A DNA stretch of 64,000 nucleotides, taken from positions 124,001 to 188,000 of the forward strand of contig NZ_FOVH01000003.1 in assembly GCF_900115095.1 (NCBI RefSeq). Direction: 5' to 3'. The DNA is from Actinomadura madurae. Lineage in GTDB: Bacteria > Actinomycetota > Actinomycetes > Streptosporangiales > Streptosporangiaceae. Positions within the stretch are counted from its first letter, which is position 1. The number at the start of each line of letters is the position of its first letter. Shown here in pieces: positions 1-7,314 of the stretch. Both the position numbers and the translations under genes were made by a program. The notes under the pieces are model-generated. The model was not told the origin of the DNA, searched no databases, and worked only from the letters and a program-made list of their open reading frames with translations.

Positions 1-72
1 GGTGTCGGGTTCCTGACCAGCCCGCCGCGGCTGGGCCAGCCGACCCCGGTGAAACCGGGCGAATCCATCTAA
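1..72 (+). CDS. 3' end of an upstream gene (partial)
   Basis: The first 24 codons of the window read open in frame 1 and stop at TAA (70-72). The visible C-terminus is GVGFLTSPPRLGQPTPVKPG followed by ESI. It is Pro-rich and has no motif I recognise, so no function is offered. The short length means the open frame could be chance, but codon third positions are GC-rich as in the other genes. About 100 bases separate it from the next gene, including a small hairpin (GGCGGG 140-145 with CCCGCC 152-157) just upstream of that gene's ribosome binding site. Confidence 0.45.
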   Translation, partial: GVGFLTSPPRLGQPTPVKPGESI

Positions 73-174
73 TAGCGGACAAAAGTTAGATCCACCTGCG
101 AACCTCCGTGGTCTTCGGGCCGTCGGAGCCGTTAGGTTTGGCGGGATCTTGCCCGCCGCTGTTCGGAGGTGGCC

Positions 175-921
175 ATGTCCAGCGGAGCACGCCACGGCCT
201 CGGCGTGGTGATCGGTCTCGTGGTGACACCGGTCATCGCGGTGTGCCTGATGTACAGCACGACGAAGTTCAGCGAGTACTTCCGGTACTTCTACACCCGA
301 GGCGGTGGCGACCGCTGGCTCGGCGCCGCGGTCGTGCTGGTCGCGGCCGTCCTGGTGGGCGTGGTGGTGGGATCCAGGATCTCGCCGCTCGCCTCGCTGA
401 TCCCGGGGTTCGTCTACACGGCCGTCGGCGTCCTCTGGGTCGCGTCCCCGCGCTGGGCGATCGGGCACTCCGGGCGGGACCTGCTCCCTCGCGAGCTCTA
501 CCTCGGCTACACGTTCATCGCTCCCTACGGCATCTTCCTGCTGCTGGGCGTCGCGCTCCTCGCCGCCTCGGTCGCGCCGTCGCGCTGGAAGGCCCGTACA
601 GGGGCCGCGCCGCGCTTCGCGGGGCCGCCGCCGGCGCCGATGGGCCCGCCGCCCCTGCCCGGCTCCCCGGCGCCCCTGGGAGCGCCTCAGCCGCCTCCCG
701 CGCCCGGCCAGAGCCCGCCCTGGCAGGGGGCGCCCCAGTACGGGCAGCCGCCCGCTCAGCCGGCGTCCGCCGCCCCTCCGGCGCAGTCGCCGTCCCCGCC
801 GTCGCCACCGCCCGCTCCGGCGTCCGGCGACAAGCCCAAGCCGTCCTCGTCCGGCTCCGGCCCGGACGACGAGGAGCCCGGCGACTGGACGCGGATGTAC
901 GGCGGGAACCGCCCCACGTAG
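175..921 (+). CDS. Four-helix membrane protein with Pro-rich tail
   Basis: Predicted 248-residue integral membrane protein of unknown function. About four hydrophobic segments lie in the first 140 residues, followed by a roughly 100-residue Pro/Ala/Gly/Gln tail that should be cytoplasmic and disordered. The protein ends in GDWTRMYGGNRPT, closely matching the tail of the membrane protein at 60609-61574, which suggests a shared docking motif. ATG at 175 is chosen because GGAGG lies at 165-169; an in-frame GTG at 169 overlaps that site. It runs convergently to the glycerophosphodiesterase gene 30 bases away. Seen: topology and tail motif. Function: unknown. Confidence 0.8.
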   Translation: MSSGARHGLGVVIGLVVTPVIAVCLMYSTTKFSEYFRYFYTRGGGDRWLGAAVVLVAAVLVGVVVGSRISPLASLIPGFVYTAVGVLWVASPRWAIGHSGRDLLPRELYLGYTFIAPYGIFLLLGVALLAASVAPSRWKARTGAAPRFAGPPPAPMGPPPLPGSPAPLGAPQPPPAPGQSPPWQGAPQYGQPPAQPASAAPPAQSPSPPSPPPAPASGDKPKPSSSGSGPDDEEPGDWTRMYGGNRPT

Positions 922-951
922 CGTGCGGACGTAGCGCGGTCGGAGCGGAGC

Positions 952-1716
952 TCAGACGGCCGCGAGGACGCCCGGGACGTCGTTGACCACCATCGCGTCG
1001 AACCCGGCGGCGGCGTAGGTCGGCGCCGCCTCGGCGCTCGGGCACCAGGCGATCGTCTCCAGGCCCGCCTTGCGCGCGACGTCCACGCAGTGCTCCAGCG
1101 GGCGCAGCCGCGTGTCGGGATGCTCGATGCCGCACGACCCGGTGTGCACGGCGACGGCGTCCAGGCCGAGGCCCGCCGCCGCCGGGACGGCGTGCCACAG
1201 CGGGAACCGCAGCCACGTCAGCAGCCCCAGCGGGACGCCGGGCAGCTCGTCCTTCAGGAACATCAGCAGCGACGGGTCGAACGAGGTGACGAGCAGCCGG
1301 CGCCGCCGCGCCTCCCGCCGGAGCACCGGCAGCAGCAGCGCCCCGGTGCGGCGGGACGGCTCGTCCAGCGCGTCCTCCAGGACGGTCTTCACGTCCACGT
1401 CCACCGGGACGTCCGCGGGCAGGTCCGCGAAGATCTCGGTGAGCAGCGGCAGCCCGCTCGCCGTGGCGGGCAGGTCGACCAGGTGGTCGCCCTCCGACGT
1501 CGTCGGGTCGTGCCGCAGCACGAGATGGTCGTCGGCGGTCCGGGTCACGTCGATCTCCACCCAGGGCCCGCCGGGGGCGCCGCGCAGCGCCTCCGCTGCG
1601 GCGAGCAGCGAGGGCAGCGTGTTCTCCGCGACCGGCGTCTCGGACCCGGGCGGCGTCGGGTCGCCCGACCCGTAGCCGCGGTGGCCGATGACCGTGGGGG
1701 CGTGCTCGAAGATCAA
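952..1716 (-). CDS. Glycerophosphodiester phosphodiesterase (GDPD family)
   Basis: Predicted 254-residue enzyme that hydrolyses glycerophosphodiesters to glycerol phosphate and an alcohol. The family signature is clear: GHRG near residues 11-14, ENT near 30, then EID and RHDPT (acid and histidine residues of the metal/catalytic site) in the next 45 residues. No signal peptide is seen, so it is probably cytosolic. The TTG start is inferred: it overlaps the stop of the upstream cytidylyltransferase gene (TTGA), which implies translational coupling, and no better start precedes the GHRG motif. The pairing suggests recycling or trimming of glycerol-phosphate compounds made by this cluster. Confidence 0.85.
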   Translation of the reverse strand: MIFEHAPTVIGHRGYGSGDPTPPGSETPVAENTLPSLLAAAEALRGAPGGPWVEIDVTRTADDHLVLRHDPTTSEGDHLVDLPATASGLPLLTEIFADLPADVPVDVDVKTVLEDALDEPSRRTGALLLPVLRREARRRRLLVTSFDPSLLMFLKDELPGVPLGLLTWLRFPLWHAVPAAAGLGLDAVAVHTGSCGIEHPDTRLRPLEHCVDVARKAGLETIAWCPSAEAAPTYAAAGFDAMVVNDVPGVLAAV

Positions 1717-2417
1717 GGGGAGTCCTCGGTGGCGAGATGTTCGGCGATGACGGCGTCGAGGGGCCGGGTGACCTTGAGGTTGCGCTCGCTGCCCGCGACG
1801 ACCCGGATCGGGACGTCCGGCAGGTAGCGGTGCACGATCCCGCAGTCGTCCGTCGCGCGCAGCGCCGGGTCGGCGAGGGCCAGCTCGTAGGCCTTGCGGA
1901 TCGTGCCGAGCCGGAACCCCTGCGGCGTCTGGAACCGGCTCATCGTCTCGCGCGGCGGCATCGACACGACCATGCCGTCCCCGTCCACCACCACGATCGT
2001 GTCGGACGAGGGCACGCCCACCGCGACGGCCTCGCCCGCGTCCAGCGCGTCCAGCACGCGGTCGATCACCGGGCGGTCGACGAACGGGCGGGCGGCGTCG
2101 TGGAACAGCACGCGGGCGTCGTCGGGGCGGTCGTCCAGCGCGCGCAGCGCCGCGACCGTGGACGCGGTCCGGGTCGCGCCGCCCTCGATCACCGCCGCCG
2201 TCTTGCGGAACGGCGCGGCGATGGCGGCGGCCTCGCGCAGATGGCCGGCCGCCATCACGACCACCACCTCGCCGATCCCCGGGTGCGCGTCGAACGCGGC
2301 GATCGCGCGCGCCAGGATCGGCCGCCCGCCGATCTCCATGAGCTGCTTGGGGCGCCCGGCGCCCATCCGCTCGCCGACCCCGCCGGCGAGTACCACCGCA
2401 ACCGTCCGCGTCGCCAT
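1713..2417 (-). CDS. IspD/TarI-type cytidylyltransferase
   Basis: Predicted 234-residue CTP-dependent nucleotidyltransferase. The nucleotide-binding loop LAGGVGERMGAGRPKQ is at about residues 9-24, followed by GGATRTAS, HDAARPFV and, near the end, LKVTRPLD, all typical of the IspD/TarI fold. It could be 2-C-methyl-erythritol-4-phosphate cytidylyltransferase (IspD) or a polyol-phosphate cytidylyltransferase of teichoic acid synthesis (TarI). Coupling to a glycerophosphodiesterase, absence of ispF, and the surrounding polymer genes favour the second. ATG 2417 is preceded by GGGGAGAG; an upstream in-frame ATG would add a basic extension with no homology to the family. Confidence 0.8.
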   Translation of the reverse strand: MATRTVAVVLAGGVGERMGAGRPKQLMEIGGRPILARAIAAFDAHPGIGEVVVVMAAGHLREAAAIAAPFRKTAAVIEGGATRTASTVAALRALDDRPDDARVLFHDAARPFVDRPVIDRVLDALDAGEAVAVGVPSSDTIVVVDGDGMVVSMPPRETMSRFQTPQGFRLGTIRKAYELALADPALRATDDCGIVHRYLPDVPIRVVAGSERNLKVTRPLDAVIAEHLATEDSP

Positions 2418-2819
2418 CTCTCCCCGGTTTCCACGACTGGTCACGCTCAACGTAACAGGAGCGTCCCGCGCCCACCCGCCCGGACCGAAAGGCCGCCGAA
2501 GCCGCCGAGATCGGCTCGTCCCGCCCTTCATGCGCGCAATCGAGTATGGTTACCTCGCCGTGTTGGGGGACGCGCGGGCAGTATCGGCGCCGCTCGTCTA
2601 CGCGCTGATCACGGTCCTCGCGCTCCACCACTGCGACACCGCCCACGGCACCCGCCAAGGCCACCGGGTCCGGCTCGGCTGCGACGGCCGGATGCCGTCC
2701 GCCGCCCGCACGGGTCCGGCCGGGCCGCTTCCGTTCGCGTACGCGGCGCCGGCCGCCTACCTTGGCGTCCTGTCCGGGGACGTGGGGGGCGGCCCCCACG
2801 AGGAAAGGGAGAGAAGATC
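2418..2819. promoter_or_regulatory. 402-bp divergent intergenic region
   Basis: This gap separates the leftward cytidylyltransferase/GDPD pair from the rightward nucleotidyltransferase operon, so it should hold divergent promoters. I see a TATGGTTACC stretch near 2545 that could contribute a -10, and one copy of the palindromic G/C repeat at 2774-2806 right before the ribosome binding site of the rightward gene. A rightward open frame across 2530-2823 exists but has no start context or protein-like composition, so I do not call it. Confidence 0.5.
2774..2806. repeat. Palindromic G/C repeat, copy A (intergenic)
   Basis: Divergent copy of the repeat family described at 43113. The stem is CGTGGGGG (2781-2788) with CCCCCACG (2793-2800), a perfect 8-bp palindrome with a 4-base loop, followed by AGGAAAG. 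It ends directly at the ribosome binding site of the nucleotidyltransferase at 2820, so as RNA it could affect translation of that operon. Confidence 0.65.
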
Positions 2820-3551
2820 ATGATCGGCATGGTGCTGGCGGCGGGCGCGGGCCGGAGGCTGCGGCCGTATACCGACACCCTCCCCAAGGCCCTGGTCCCC
2901 GTCGACGGCGAGACCACCATCCTCGACATCGCCCTCGGCAACCTCGCCGAGGTCGGGCTGACGGACGTCGTCATCGTCGTCGGCTACTGCGCGGGCGCGG
3001 TGGAGGAGCGCAAGGCCGCCCTTGAGGAGCGGTACGGCGTGACCCTCACGCTGGTTCACAACGACAAGGCCGAGGAGTGGAACAACGCCTACTCCATGTG
3101 GCTGGCTCGCGAGCACTTCTCCAAGGGCGTCCTCATGGTCAACGGCGACACGGTCCATCCGGTGAGCGTCGAGAAGACGCTACTGGCCGGCCGCGGACCG
3201 GACATCCTCCTCGCGGTGGACGACGTGAAAACACTCGCCGACGAGGAGATGAAGGTCATCCTCGACGGCGAGGGCCGCCTGAAGACCATCACCAAGCTGA
3301 TGGACCCGGCCACCGCGAACGGCGAGTACATCGGCGCCACCCTGATCGAGCCCGCGGCCGCCGAGCCGCTCGCCGACGCCCTCAAGGCCACCTGGGAGCG
3401 CGACCCGGACCTCTACTACGAGGACGGCTACCAGGAGCTCGTGAACCGGGGCGGCCGCATCGGCGTCGCGCCGATCGGCGACACCGCCTGGGTCGAGGTC
3501 GACAACCACGACGACCTGGAGAAGGCCCGCCGGATCGCCAAGGGCTACTGA
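2820..3551 (+). CDS. LicC-like sugar/alcohol-phosphate nucleotidyltransferase
   Basis: Predicted 243-residue nucleotidyltransferase. The N-terminus MIGMVLAAGAGRRLRPYT and PKAL are the NTP-binding loop; EEWNNAYSMW and VNGDT near the middle and WVEVDNHDDL near the end resemble phosphocholine cytidylyltransferases of the LicC type. It lacks the beta-helix domain of larger sugar nucleotidyltransferases. Directly downstream lie a glycerol-1-phosphate dehydrogenase and a CDP-alcohol transferase, so the likely substrate is an alcohol phosphate such as sn-glycerol-1-phosphate, giving the CDP-activated form; this is inference. A strong AGGAAAGGGAGAG site precedes ATG 2820. First gene of an operon of four. 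Confidence 0.85.
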   Translation: MIGMVLAAGAGRRLRPYTDTLPKALVPVDGETTILDIALGNLAEVGLTDVVIVVGYCAGAVEERKAALEERYGVTLTLVHNDKAEEWNNAYSMWLAREHFSKGVLMVNGDTVHPVSVEKTLLAGRGPDILLAVDDVKTLADEEMKVILDGEGRLKTITKLMDPATANGEYIGATLIEPAAAEPLADALKATWERDPDLYYEDGYQELVNRGGRIGVAPIGDTAWVEVDNHDDLEKARRIAKGY

Positions 3552-3582
3552 CCGCAACGCCCGGCACGACGCGAGGAGGCCC

Positions 3583-4656
3583 ATGCCCCTGCTCACGCGG
3601 ATGCTGAACGCGCCGCTGTCCATCGACGTCCGGCGCGGCGCCGTCGCCTCCCTCGGCGAGCTGCTCGCCGACCGGCGGATCGCCACCGAGGGGCGCGTCG
3701 CGATCGCGGTCGGCCCCGGCCAGGGCGACCAGATCGCCGAGCAGGTGAGACCCTCGCTGGCCGCCTGCGAGGTGTTCCATGTCGAGGGAGGCACCGTCGA
3801 CGCGGCCGTCAGCCTCGGCTCCAAGCTGCGCGCCGGGTCCTACGAGGCCGTCATCGGCATCGGCGGCGGCCGGACGATCGACGCCACCAAGTACGCGGCG
3901 ACGCTGTCGGGCATCCCGATGGTGTCGGTCGCCACCAACCTGTCCCACGACGGGATCTGCTCGCCGGTCGCGTCCCTCGTCCACGACAAGGGCAAGGGCT
4001 CCTTCGGCGTCGTGATGCCGCTGGCGATGATCGTCGACCTCGACTACGTGCACGCGGCGCCCGACCGGCTCGTCCGCGCCGGGATCGGCGACGTGGTCAG
4101 CAACTTCTCCGCCGTGGACGACTGGCTGCTCGCGGCCGACGAGTGCGGCGAGCGGGTCGACCGGATGGCGCTCACCGTGGCCCGCACCGCCGCCGAGGCG
4201 CTGCTGCACCAGCCCGGCACGATCGGCTCGGACCGGTTCCTCACCGTCCTCGCCGAGGGGCTCGTCCTGTCCGGGATGGCGATGGCGTTCGCGGGCGACT
4301 CCCGCCCGGCGAGCGGCGGCGACCACGAGATCCTGCACGCCATCGACCACCTGTACCCCAACACCGCCAACCACGGCGAGCTGGCCGGGATCGGCGCCGC
4401 GTTCTGCTACCACCTGCGCGCCACCCGGCTCGGCGCGGGCGAGGAGCGGCTCGGCGAGATCCTCACCTGCCTCGACCGGCACGGGCTGCCGCGGGTACCC
4501 GGCGACGTCGGGCTGACCGCCGAGCAGTTCGCCGAGGCCGTGCACTACGCCCCGCGGACCCGGCCCGGCCGCTATACGATCTTGGAACACCTCAGCCTCG
4601 ACGAGGGCGAGACCCGCAAGGCGGTGGAAGAGTATGTCCAGGCCCATGGAGGCTGA
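3583..4656 (+). CDS. egsA: sn-glycerol-1-phosphate dehydrogenase (EgsA/AraM-like)
   Basis: Predicted 357-residue iron-containing-alcohol-dehydrogenase-fold enzyme of the glycerol-1-phosphate dehydrogenase family, which reduces dihydroxyacetone phosphate to sn-glycerol-1-phosphate with NAD(P)H. Visible signatures: GGGRTID (94-100) for the dinucleotide, SHDGICSPVAS (121-131), and the three expected metal ligands D170, H248 and H264 (in GIGDV, GGDHEI and ANHGE). GAGGAGG stands just before ATG 3583. It sits between a nucleotidyltransferase and a CDP-alcohol transferase, with the latter's start inside its last codons, so it probably feeds G1P to them. The stereospecificity cannot be proven from sequence alone. 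Confidence 0.88.
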   Translation: MPLLTRMLNAPLSIDVRRGAVASLGELLADRRIATEGRVAIAVGPGQGDQIAEQVRPSLAACEVFHVEGGTVDAAVSLGSKLRAGSYEAVIGIGGGRTIDATKYAATLSGIPMVSVATNLSHDGICSPVASLVHDKGKGSFGVVMPLAMIVDLDYVHAAPDRLVRAGIGDVVSNFSAVDDWLLAADECGERVDRMALTVARTAAEALLHQPGTIGSDRFLTVLAEGLVLSGMAMAFAGDSRPASGGDHEILHAIDHLYPNTANHGELAGIGAAFCYHLRATRLGAGEERLGEILTCLDRHGLPRVPGDVGLTAEQFAEAVHYAPRTRPGRYTILEHLSLDEGETRKAVEEYVQAHGG

Positions 4657-5509
4657 GCTGCCCGGGCGGAACCGTCCCCCGGAATCCCCCGAGCCGCCCG
4701 CCGACGACCACCGGCCGCACCGCAAGGGCGCCCGGGTCGCCGACATCCGCCGGTACGGGCAGCCGCCCGGCCTGAAGGACCGCCGCAACGAGGAGCACTG
4801 GGCCGGCCGCCTCTACATGCGCGACCTGTCCCCGTACTTCGCGTGGATCGCGCTGCGCCTCGGCTTCAGCCCCAACCAGCTCACCTACCTGATGATGGCC
4901 TGCGGCGTGGCCGCCGGCGCCGTGGTGTCGCTGCCCGTCTCCGCCCTGTGGACGGCGCTCGGCGGCGCCCTCCTCATCCAGGTCTACCTGCTGCTCGACT
5001 GCGTCGACGGCGAGGTCGCCCGCTACCTGCGGCAGACGTCGGTCGCCGGGGTGTTCCTCGACCGGATCGGCCACTACCTGTCCGAGGTGTCGCTGCTCAT
5101 CGGGCTCGGCTTCATGGCGCAGGGCGGCTGGTCGAACGGCGGCTGGGTCGAGCTCGGCCTCGTCGCCGCGCTCGGCGCCGCGCTGATCAAGGCCGAGACC
5201 GACAACGTCGTCGTGGCGCGCGCCAAGTCGGGGCTGCCCGCCGACCCGTCCGGCGGCGACCGGGCGCTGCGCCCCCGCTCCACCGGCATCGCGCTCGCCC
5301 GGCAGGCGGCGTCCATGCTGCGCTTCCACCGCATCATCGGCGCGGTCGAGCTGTCGCTGCTGATCCTCGCCGCCGCCGTGATCGACACCGTCTCCGGCGC
5401 GGACGACCCCGTCGCGGTCCGCGTGCTGATGGTCGCGGTGGCCGCCGTCGCCGTCGTCCAGACGCTGCTCCACCTGGTCAGCATCCTGGCCTCCCGGAGG
5501 CTGAAGTGA
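4634..5509 (+). CDS. CDP-alcohol phosphatidyltransferase, atypical active site
   Basis: Predicted 291-residue membrane enzyme of the CDP-alcohol phosphatidyltransferase family, which displaces CMP from a CDP-alcohol with an acceptor hydroxyl. About 60 hydrophilic residues precede several transmembrane helices. The family motif D-x2-D-G-x2-AR-x8-G-x3-D-x3-D is present at D122, D125, G126, A129, R130, G139 and D143, but the last aspartate is histidine (H147, in LDRIGHYL). That aspartate is the proposed catalytic base in the family, so chemistry or acceptor may differ. ATG 4634 follows GGTGGAAGAG and overlaps the 3' end of egsA; ATG 4646 is an alternative. A GTGA overlap links it to the next glycosyltransferase. 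Confidence 0.85.
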   Translation: MSRPMEAELPGRNRPPESPEPPADDHRPHRKGARVADIRRYGQPPGLKDRRNEEHWAGRLYMRDLSPYFAWIALRLGFSPNQLTYLMMACGVAAGAVVSLPVSALWTALGGALLIQVYLLLDCVDGEVARYLRQTSVAGVFLDRIGHYLSEVSLLIGLGFMAQGGWSNGGWVELGLVAALGAALIKAETDNVVVARAKSGLPADPSGGDRALRPRSTGIALARQAASMLRFHRIIGAVELSLLILAAAVIDTVSGADDPVAVRVLMVAVAAVAVVQTLLHLVSILASRRLK

Positions 5510-6387
5510 AACTGTCCGTCGTCGTCCTCACGATGGGGAACCGGCCGGAGGAGCTGGCCCGCGCCGTCCGCAGCGCCCTGGAGCAGGAGCACGTGGACAT
5601 CGAGGTCGTCCTCGTCGGCAACGGCGTCGACCCCGTCGGCGACCGCGCCGGAGCCGCCCCCTTCGACGACGAGCGCGTCCGGACCGTCACCCTCCCGAAG
5701 AACCTCGGCATCCCGGGCGGCCGGAACCGGGGCGTCGAGGCGTCCAGCGGCGATGTGATCCTGTTCCTGGACGACGACGGCTGGTACCGCTCCACCCGCC
5801 TCGGCACCTACCTGCGCGACCGGTTCTCCGCCGAGCCCGACCTCGGCGTGGTCTCGTTCCGCGTCCGCGACCCCGAGGGCGGCCGCGGCGAGCGCCGCCA
5901 CGTGCCGCGGCTGCGCGCCGGCGACCCGGAGCGCTCGTCCGCCGCGACCACCTTCCTCGGCGGCGCCTCCGCGATCCGCCGCGCCGCGTTCGACGCCGGC
6001 GGCGGCCTCCCCGAGGACTTCTTCTACGCCCACGAGGAGACCGACCTCGCCTGGCAGATCCTCAACGCCGGGTACCGGATCGTCTACGACGCCTCGGCGG
6101 TCATGTTCCACCCGGCGGTCCTGCCGACGCGGCACGACATGTTCTACCGCTACAACGCCCGCAACCGCGTCTGGCTGGCCCGCCGCAACCTCCCGTGGCC
6201 GCTCGCCCTGACCTACCTCGCCGTGTGGGTCGGCATGACCCTCCTCCGCGAACGCAGGCCGAGCGCGCTCAAGCCGTGGTTCAAGGGCTTCCTGGAGGGC
6301 TGGCGCAAGCCCGCCGGCCCCCGCCGCCCCATCTCCTACCGCACCGCCTGGCGCATGACCCGCACCGGCCGCCCCCCCATTATTTAA
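5506..6387 (+). CDS. Family 2 glycosyltransferase
   Basis: Predicted 293-residue inverting glycosyltransferase with a GT-A fold. KLSVVVLTMGNRP opens the nucleotide-sugar domain, ILFLDDDGW (residues 85-93) holds the metal-binding aspartates, and FYAHEETDLAWQI is the ED-x-D-like catalytic region. The C-terminus is basic with a short hydrophobic stretch (LALTYLAVWVGMTLL), suggesting membrane association. It starts at GTG 5506, overlapping the stop of the CDP-alcohol transferase (GTGA), so it is the last gene of that operon and likely glycosylates the same product. Sugar donor and acceptor are not readable from sequence. Confidence 0.87.
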   Translation: MKLSVVVLTMGNRPEELARAVRSALEQEHVDIEVVLVGNGVDPVGDRAGAAPFDDERVRTVTLPKNLGIPGGRNRGVEASSGDVILFLDDDGWYRSTRLGTYLRDRFSAEPDLGVVSFRVRDPEGGRGERRHVPRLRAGDPERSSAATTFLGGASAIRRAAFDAGGGLPEDFFYAHEETDLAWQILNAGYRIVYDASAVMFHPAVLPTRHDMFYRYNARNRVWLARRNLPWPLALTYLAVWVGMTLLRERRPSALKPWFKGFLEGWRKPAGPRRPISYRTAWRMTRTGRPPII

Positions 6388-6500
6388 TTCGCAAGACCGA
6401 AGCGGCGGTCACGGGCAGGCGCGTGGAGCGAGTGCAGCGAGCGGAGGGCGCATGCCCGTCGAGCCGGGCGACCGCAGCGGCGCGTCGCAGGCCCGCACGG

Positions 6501-7202
6501 TCACAGCTCACCTGAACCGTGCCGTGGGGAGCGACCGGCTCGTGACGGGGGTTCCAGGGGGTCGCCCCCCTGGGTCAACACCGCGAGGATCAGGTGGGTG
6601 AGTTCGGCGGTGATGTCGTCCAGGGGGACGTCCTGGTCGCGGGCCGACCAGTGGTGGACGAGGTTGTTCACGGCCCCGATGATCGCGATCATCGTGAGGC
6701 GGTGGTCGCGGTCGACGGCCTCGCCGCGCTCCACGGCCTCGCGGGTCATCGCCAGCAGCGCCTCCTCCCAGCGGGTGCGCCAGCCGAGGCGGTGCCGCTC
6801 CAGGCCGGCGCTGACCCCGATGACCTCGACGAAGGCGATGCGGGCGCGGCGCGGGTCGCTCGCGGTGGCGGTGACGAACGCGCGGACGGCCCGCTCGACG
6901 CGGGTGGCGAGGTCGGCGTCCGCCGCCTCGGCGTAGGCGGCGGACACGGCCTCGGCGGCGCGCTCGTTGATGCCGCGGTGCAGCGTGGTGAGCAGCTCCT
7001 CGCGGCCGGAGAACTCCTCGTAGAAGTTGCGGGTCGACACGCTCGCGGTCGCGCACAGCCGCTCGATGGACGTCGCCGCGTACCCGCGGGTGCCGAACAG
7101 CTCCAGCCCGGCGGCCAGCAGGCGTTCCCGCCGTTCGGCGCGGCGCTCCTCGGCCGAACGGCCTCCGTAACTGCGTCGGGGCGCGGGGTTGCGGCCGCTC
7201 AT
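6501..7202 (-). CDS. TetR-family transcriptional regulator
   Basis: Predicted 233-residue TetR-type repressor. The helix-turn-helix is within residues 25-70 (LFGTRGYAATSIERLC then VSTRNFYEEFSGREELL). The rest is an all-helical ligand/dimer domain. Near the C-terminus, residues about 209-219 (LTQGGDPLEPPS) are encoded by a copy of the G/C palindromic repeat, so the tail is probably a late addition. It lies downstream of the helicase gene's 3' end on the same strand with a 112-base gap upstream, and convergent to the glycosyltransferase operon. The 113 bases at 6388-6500 hold only GAGC-rich sequence. Target genes are unknown. Confidence 0.88.
   Translation of the reverse strand: MSGRNPAPRRSYGGRSAEERRAERRERLLAAGLELFGTRGYAATSIERLCATASVSTRNFYEEFSGREELLTTLHRGINERAAEAVSAAYAEAADADLATRVERAVRAFVTATASDPRRARIAFVEVIGVSAGLERHRLGWRTRWEEALLAMTREAVERGEAVDRDHRLTMIAIIGAVNNLVHHWSARDQDVPLDDITAELTHLILAVLTQGGDPLEPPSRAGRSPRHGSGEL
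6546..6576. repeat. Palindromic G/C repeat, copy B (inside tetR tail)
   Basis: Member of the repeat family described at 43113. Stem CCAGGGGG (6554-6561) pairs with CCCCCTGG (6566-6573) across a 4-base loop. It is read through in frame as part of the C-terminus of the TetR regulator. Confidence 0.6.
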
Positions 7203-7314
7203 CGCTCTCCGTCCACGCGTCCGAATGGGGGCAGCGTCAGCCTAACTCCGCGCGGGGGCGGTTTCGTTCTCAGCGCGTGGCCTGGGCCCGCGGGCGGCCG
7301 GCGGTGACGCGCGG

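Noticed and set aside
2530..2823. Open frame in the 402-bp divergent region
   Set aside because: No ribosome binding site, runs through a palindromic repeat, and the predicted peptide has no family pattern; the region is better explained as promoters.
4634..5509. Assigning this gene as phosphatidylglycerophosphate or cardiolipin synthase
   Set aside because: The operon context with egsA and a LicC-like enzyme, and the H147 change, do not fit housekeeping phospholipid synthesis.
6420..6460. GAGC-rich repeats after the GT2 operon
   Set aside because: Short imperfect GAGCGAG/GCGAGCGG units are common in high-GC intergenic DNA and show no clear hairpin or array.
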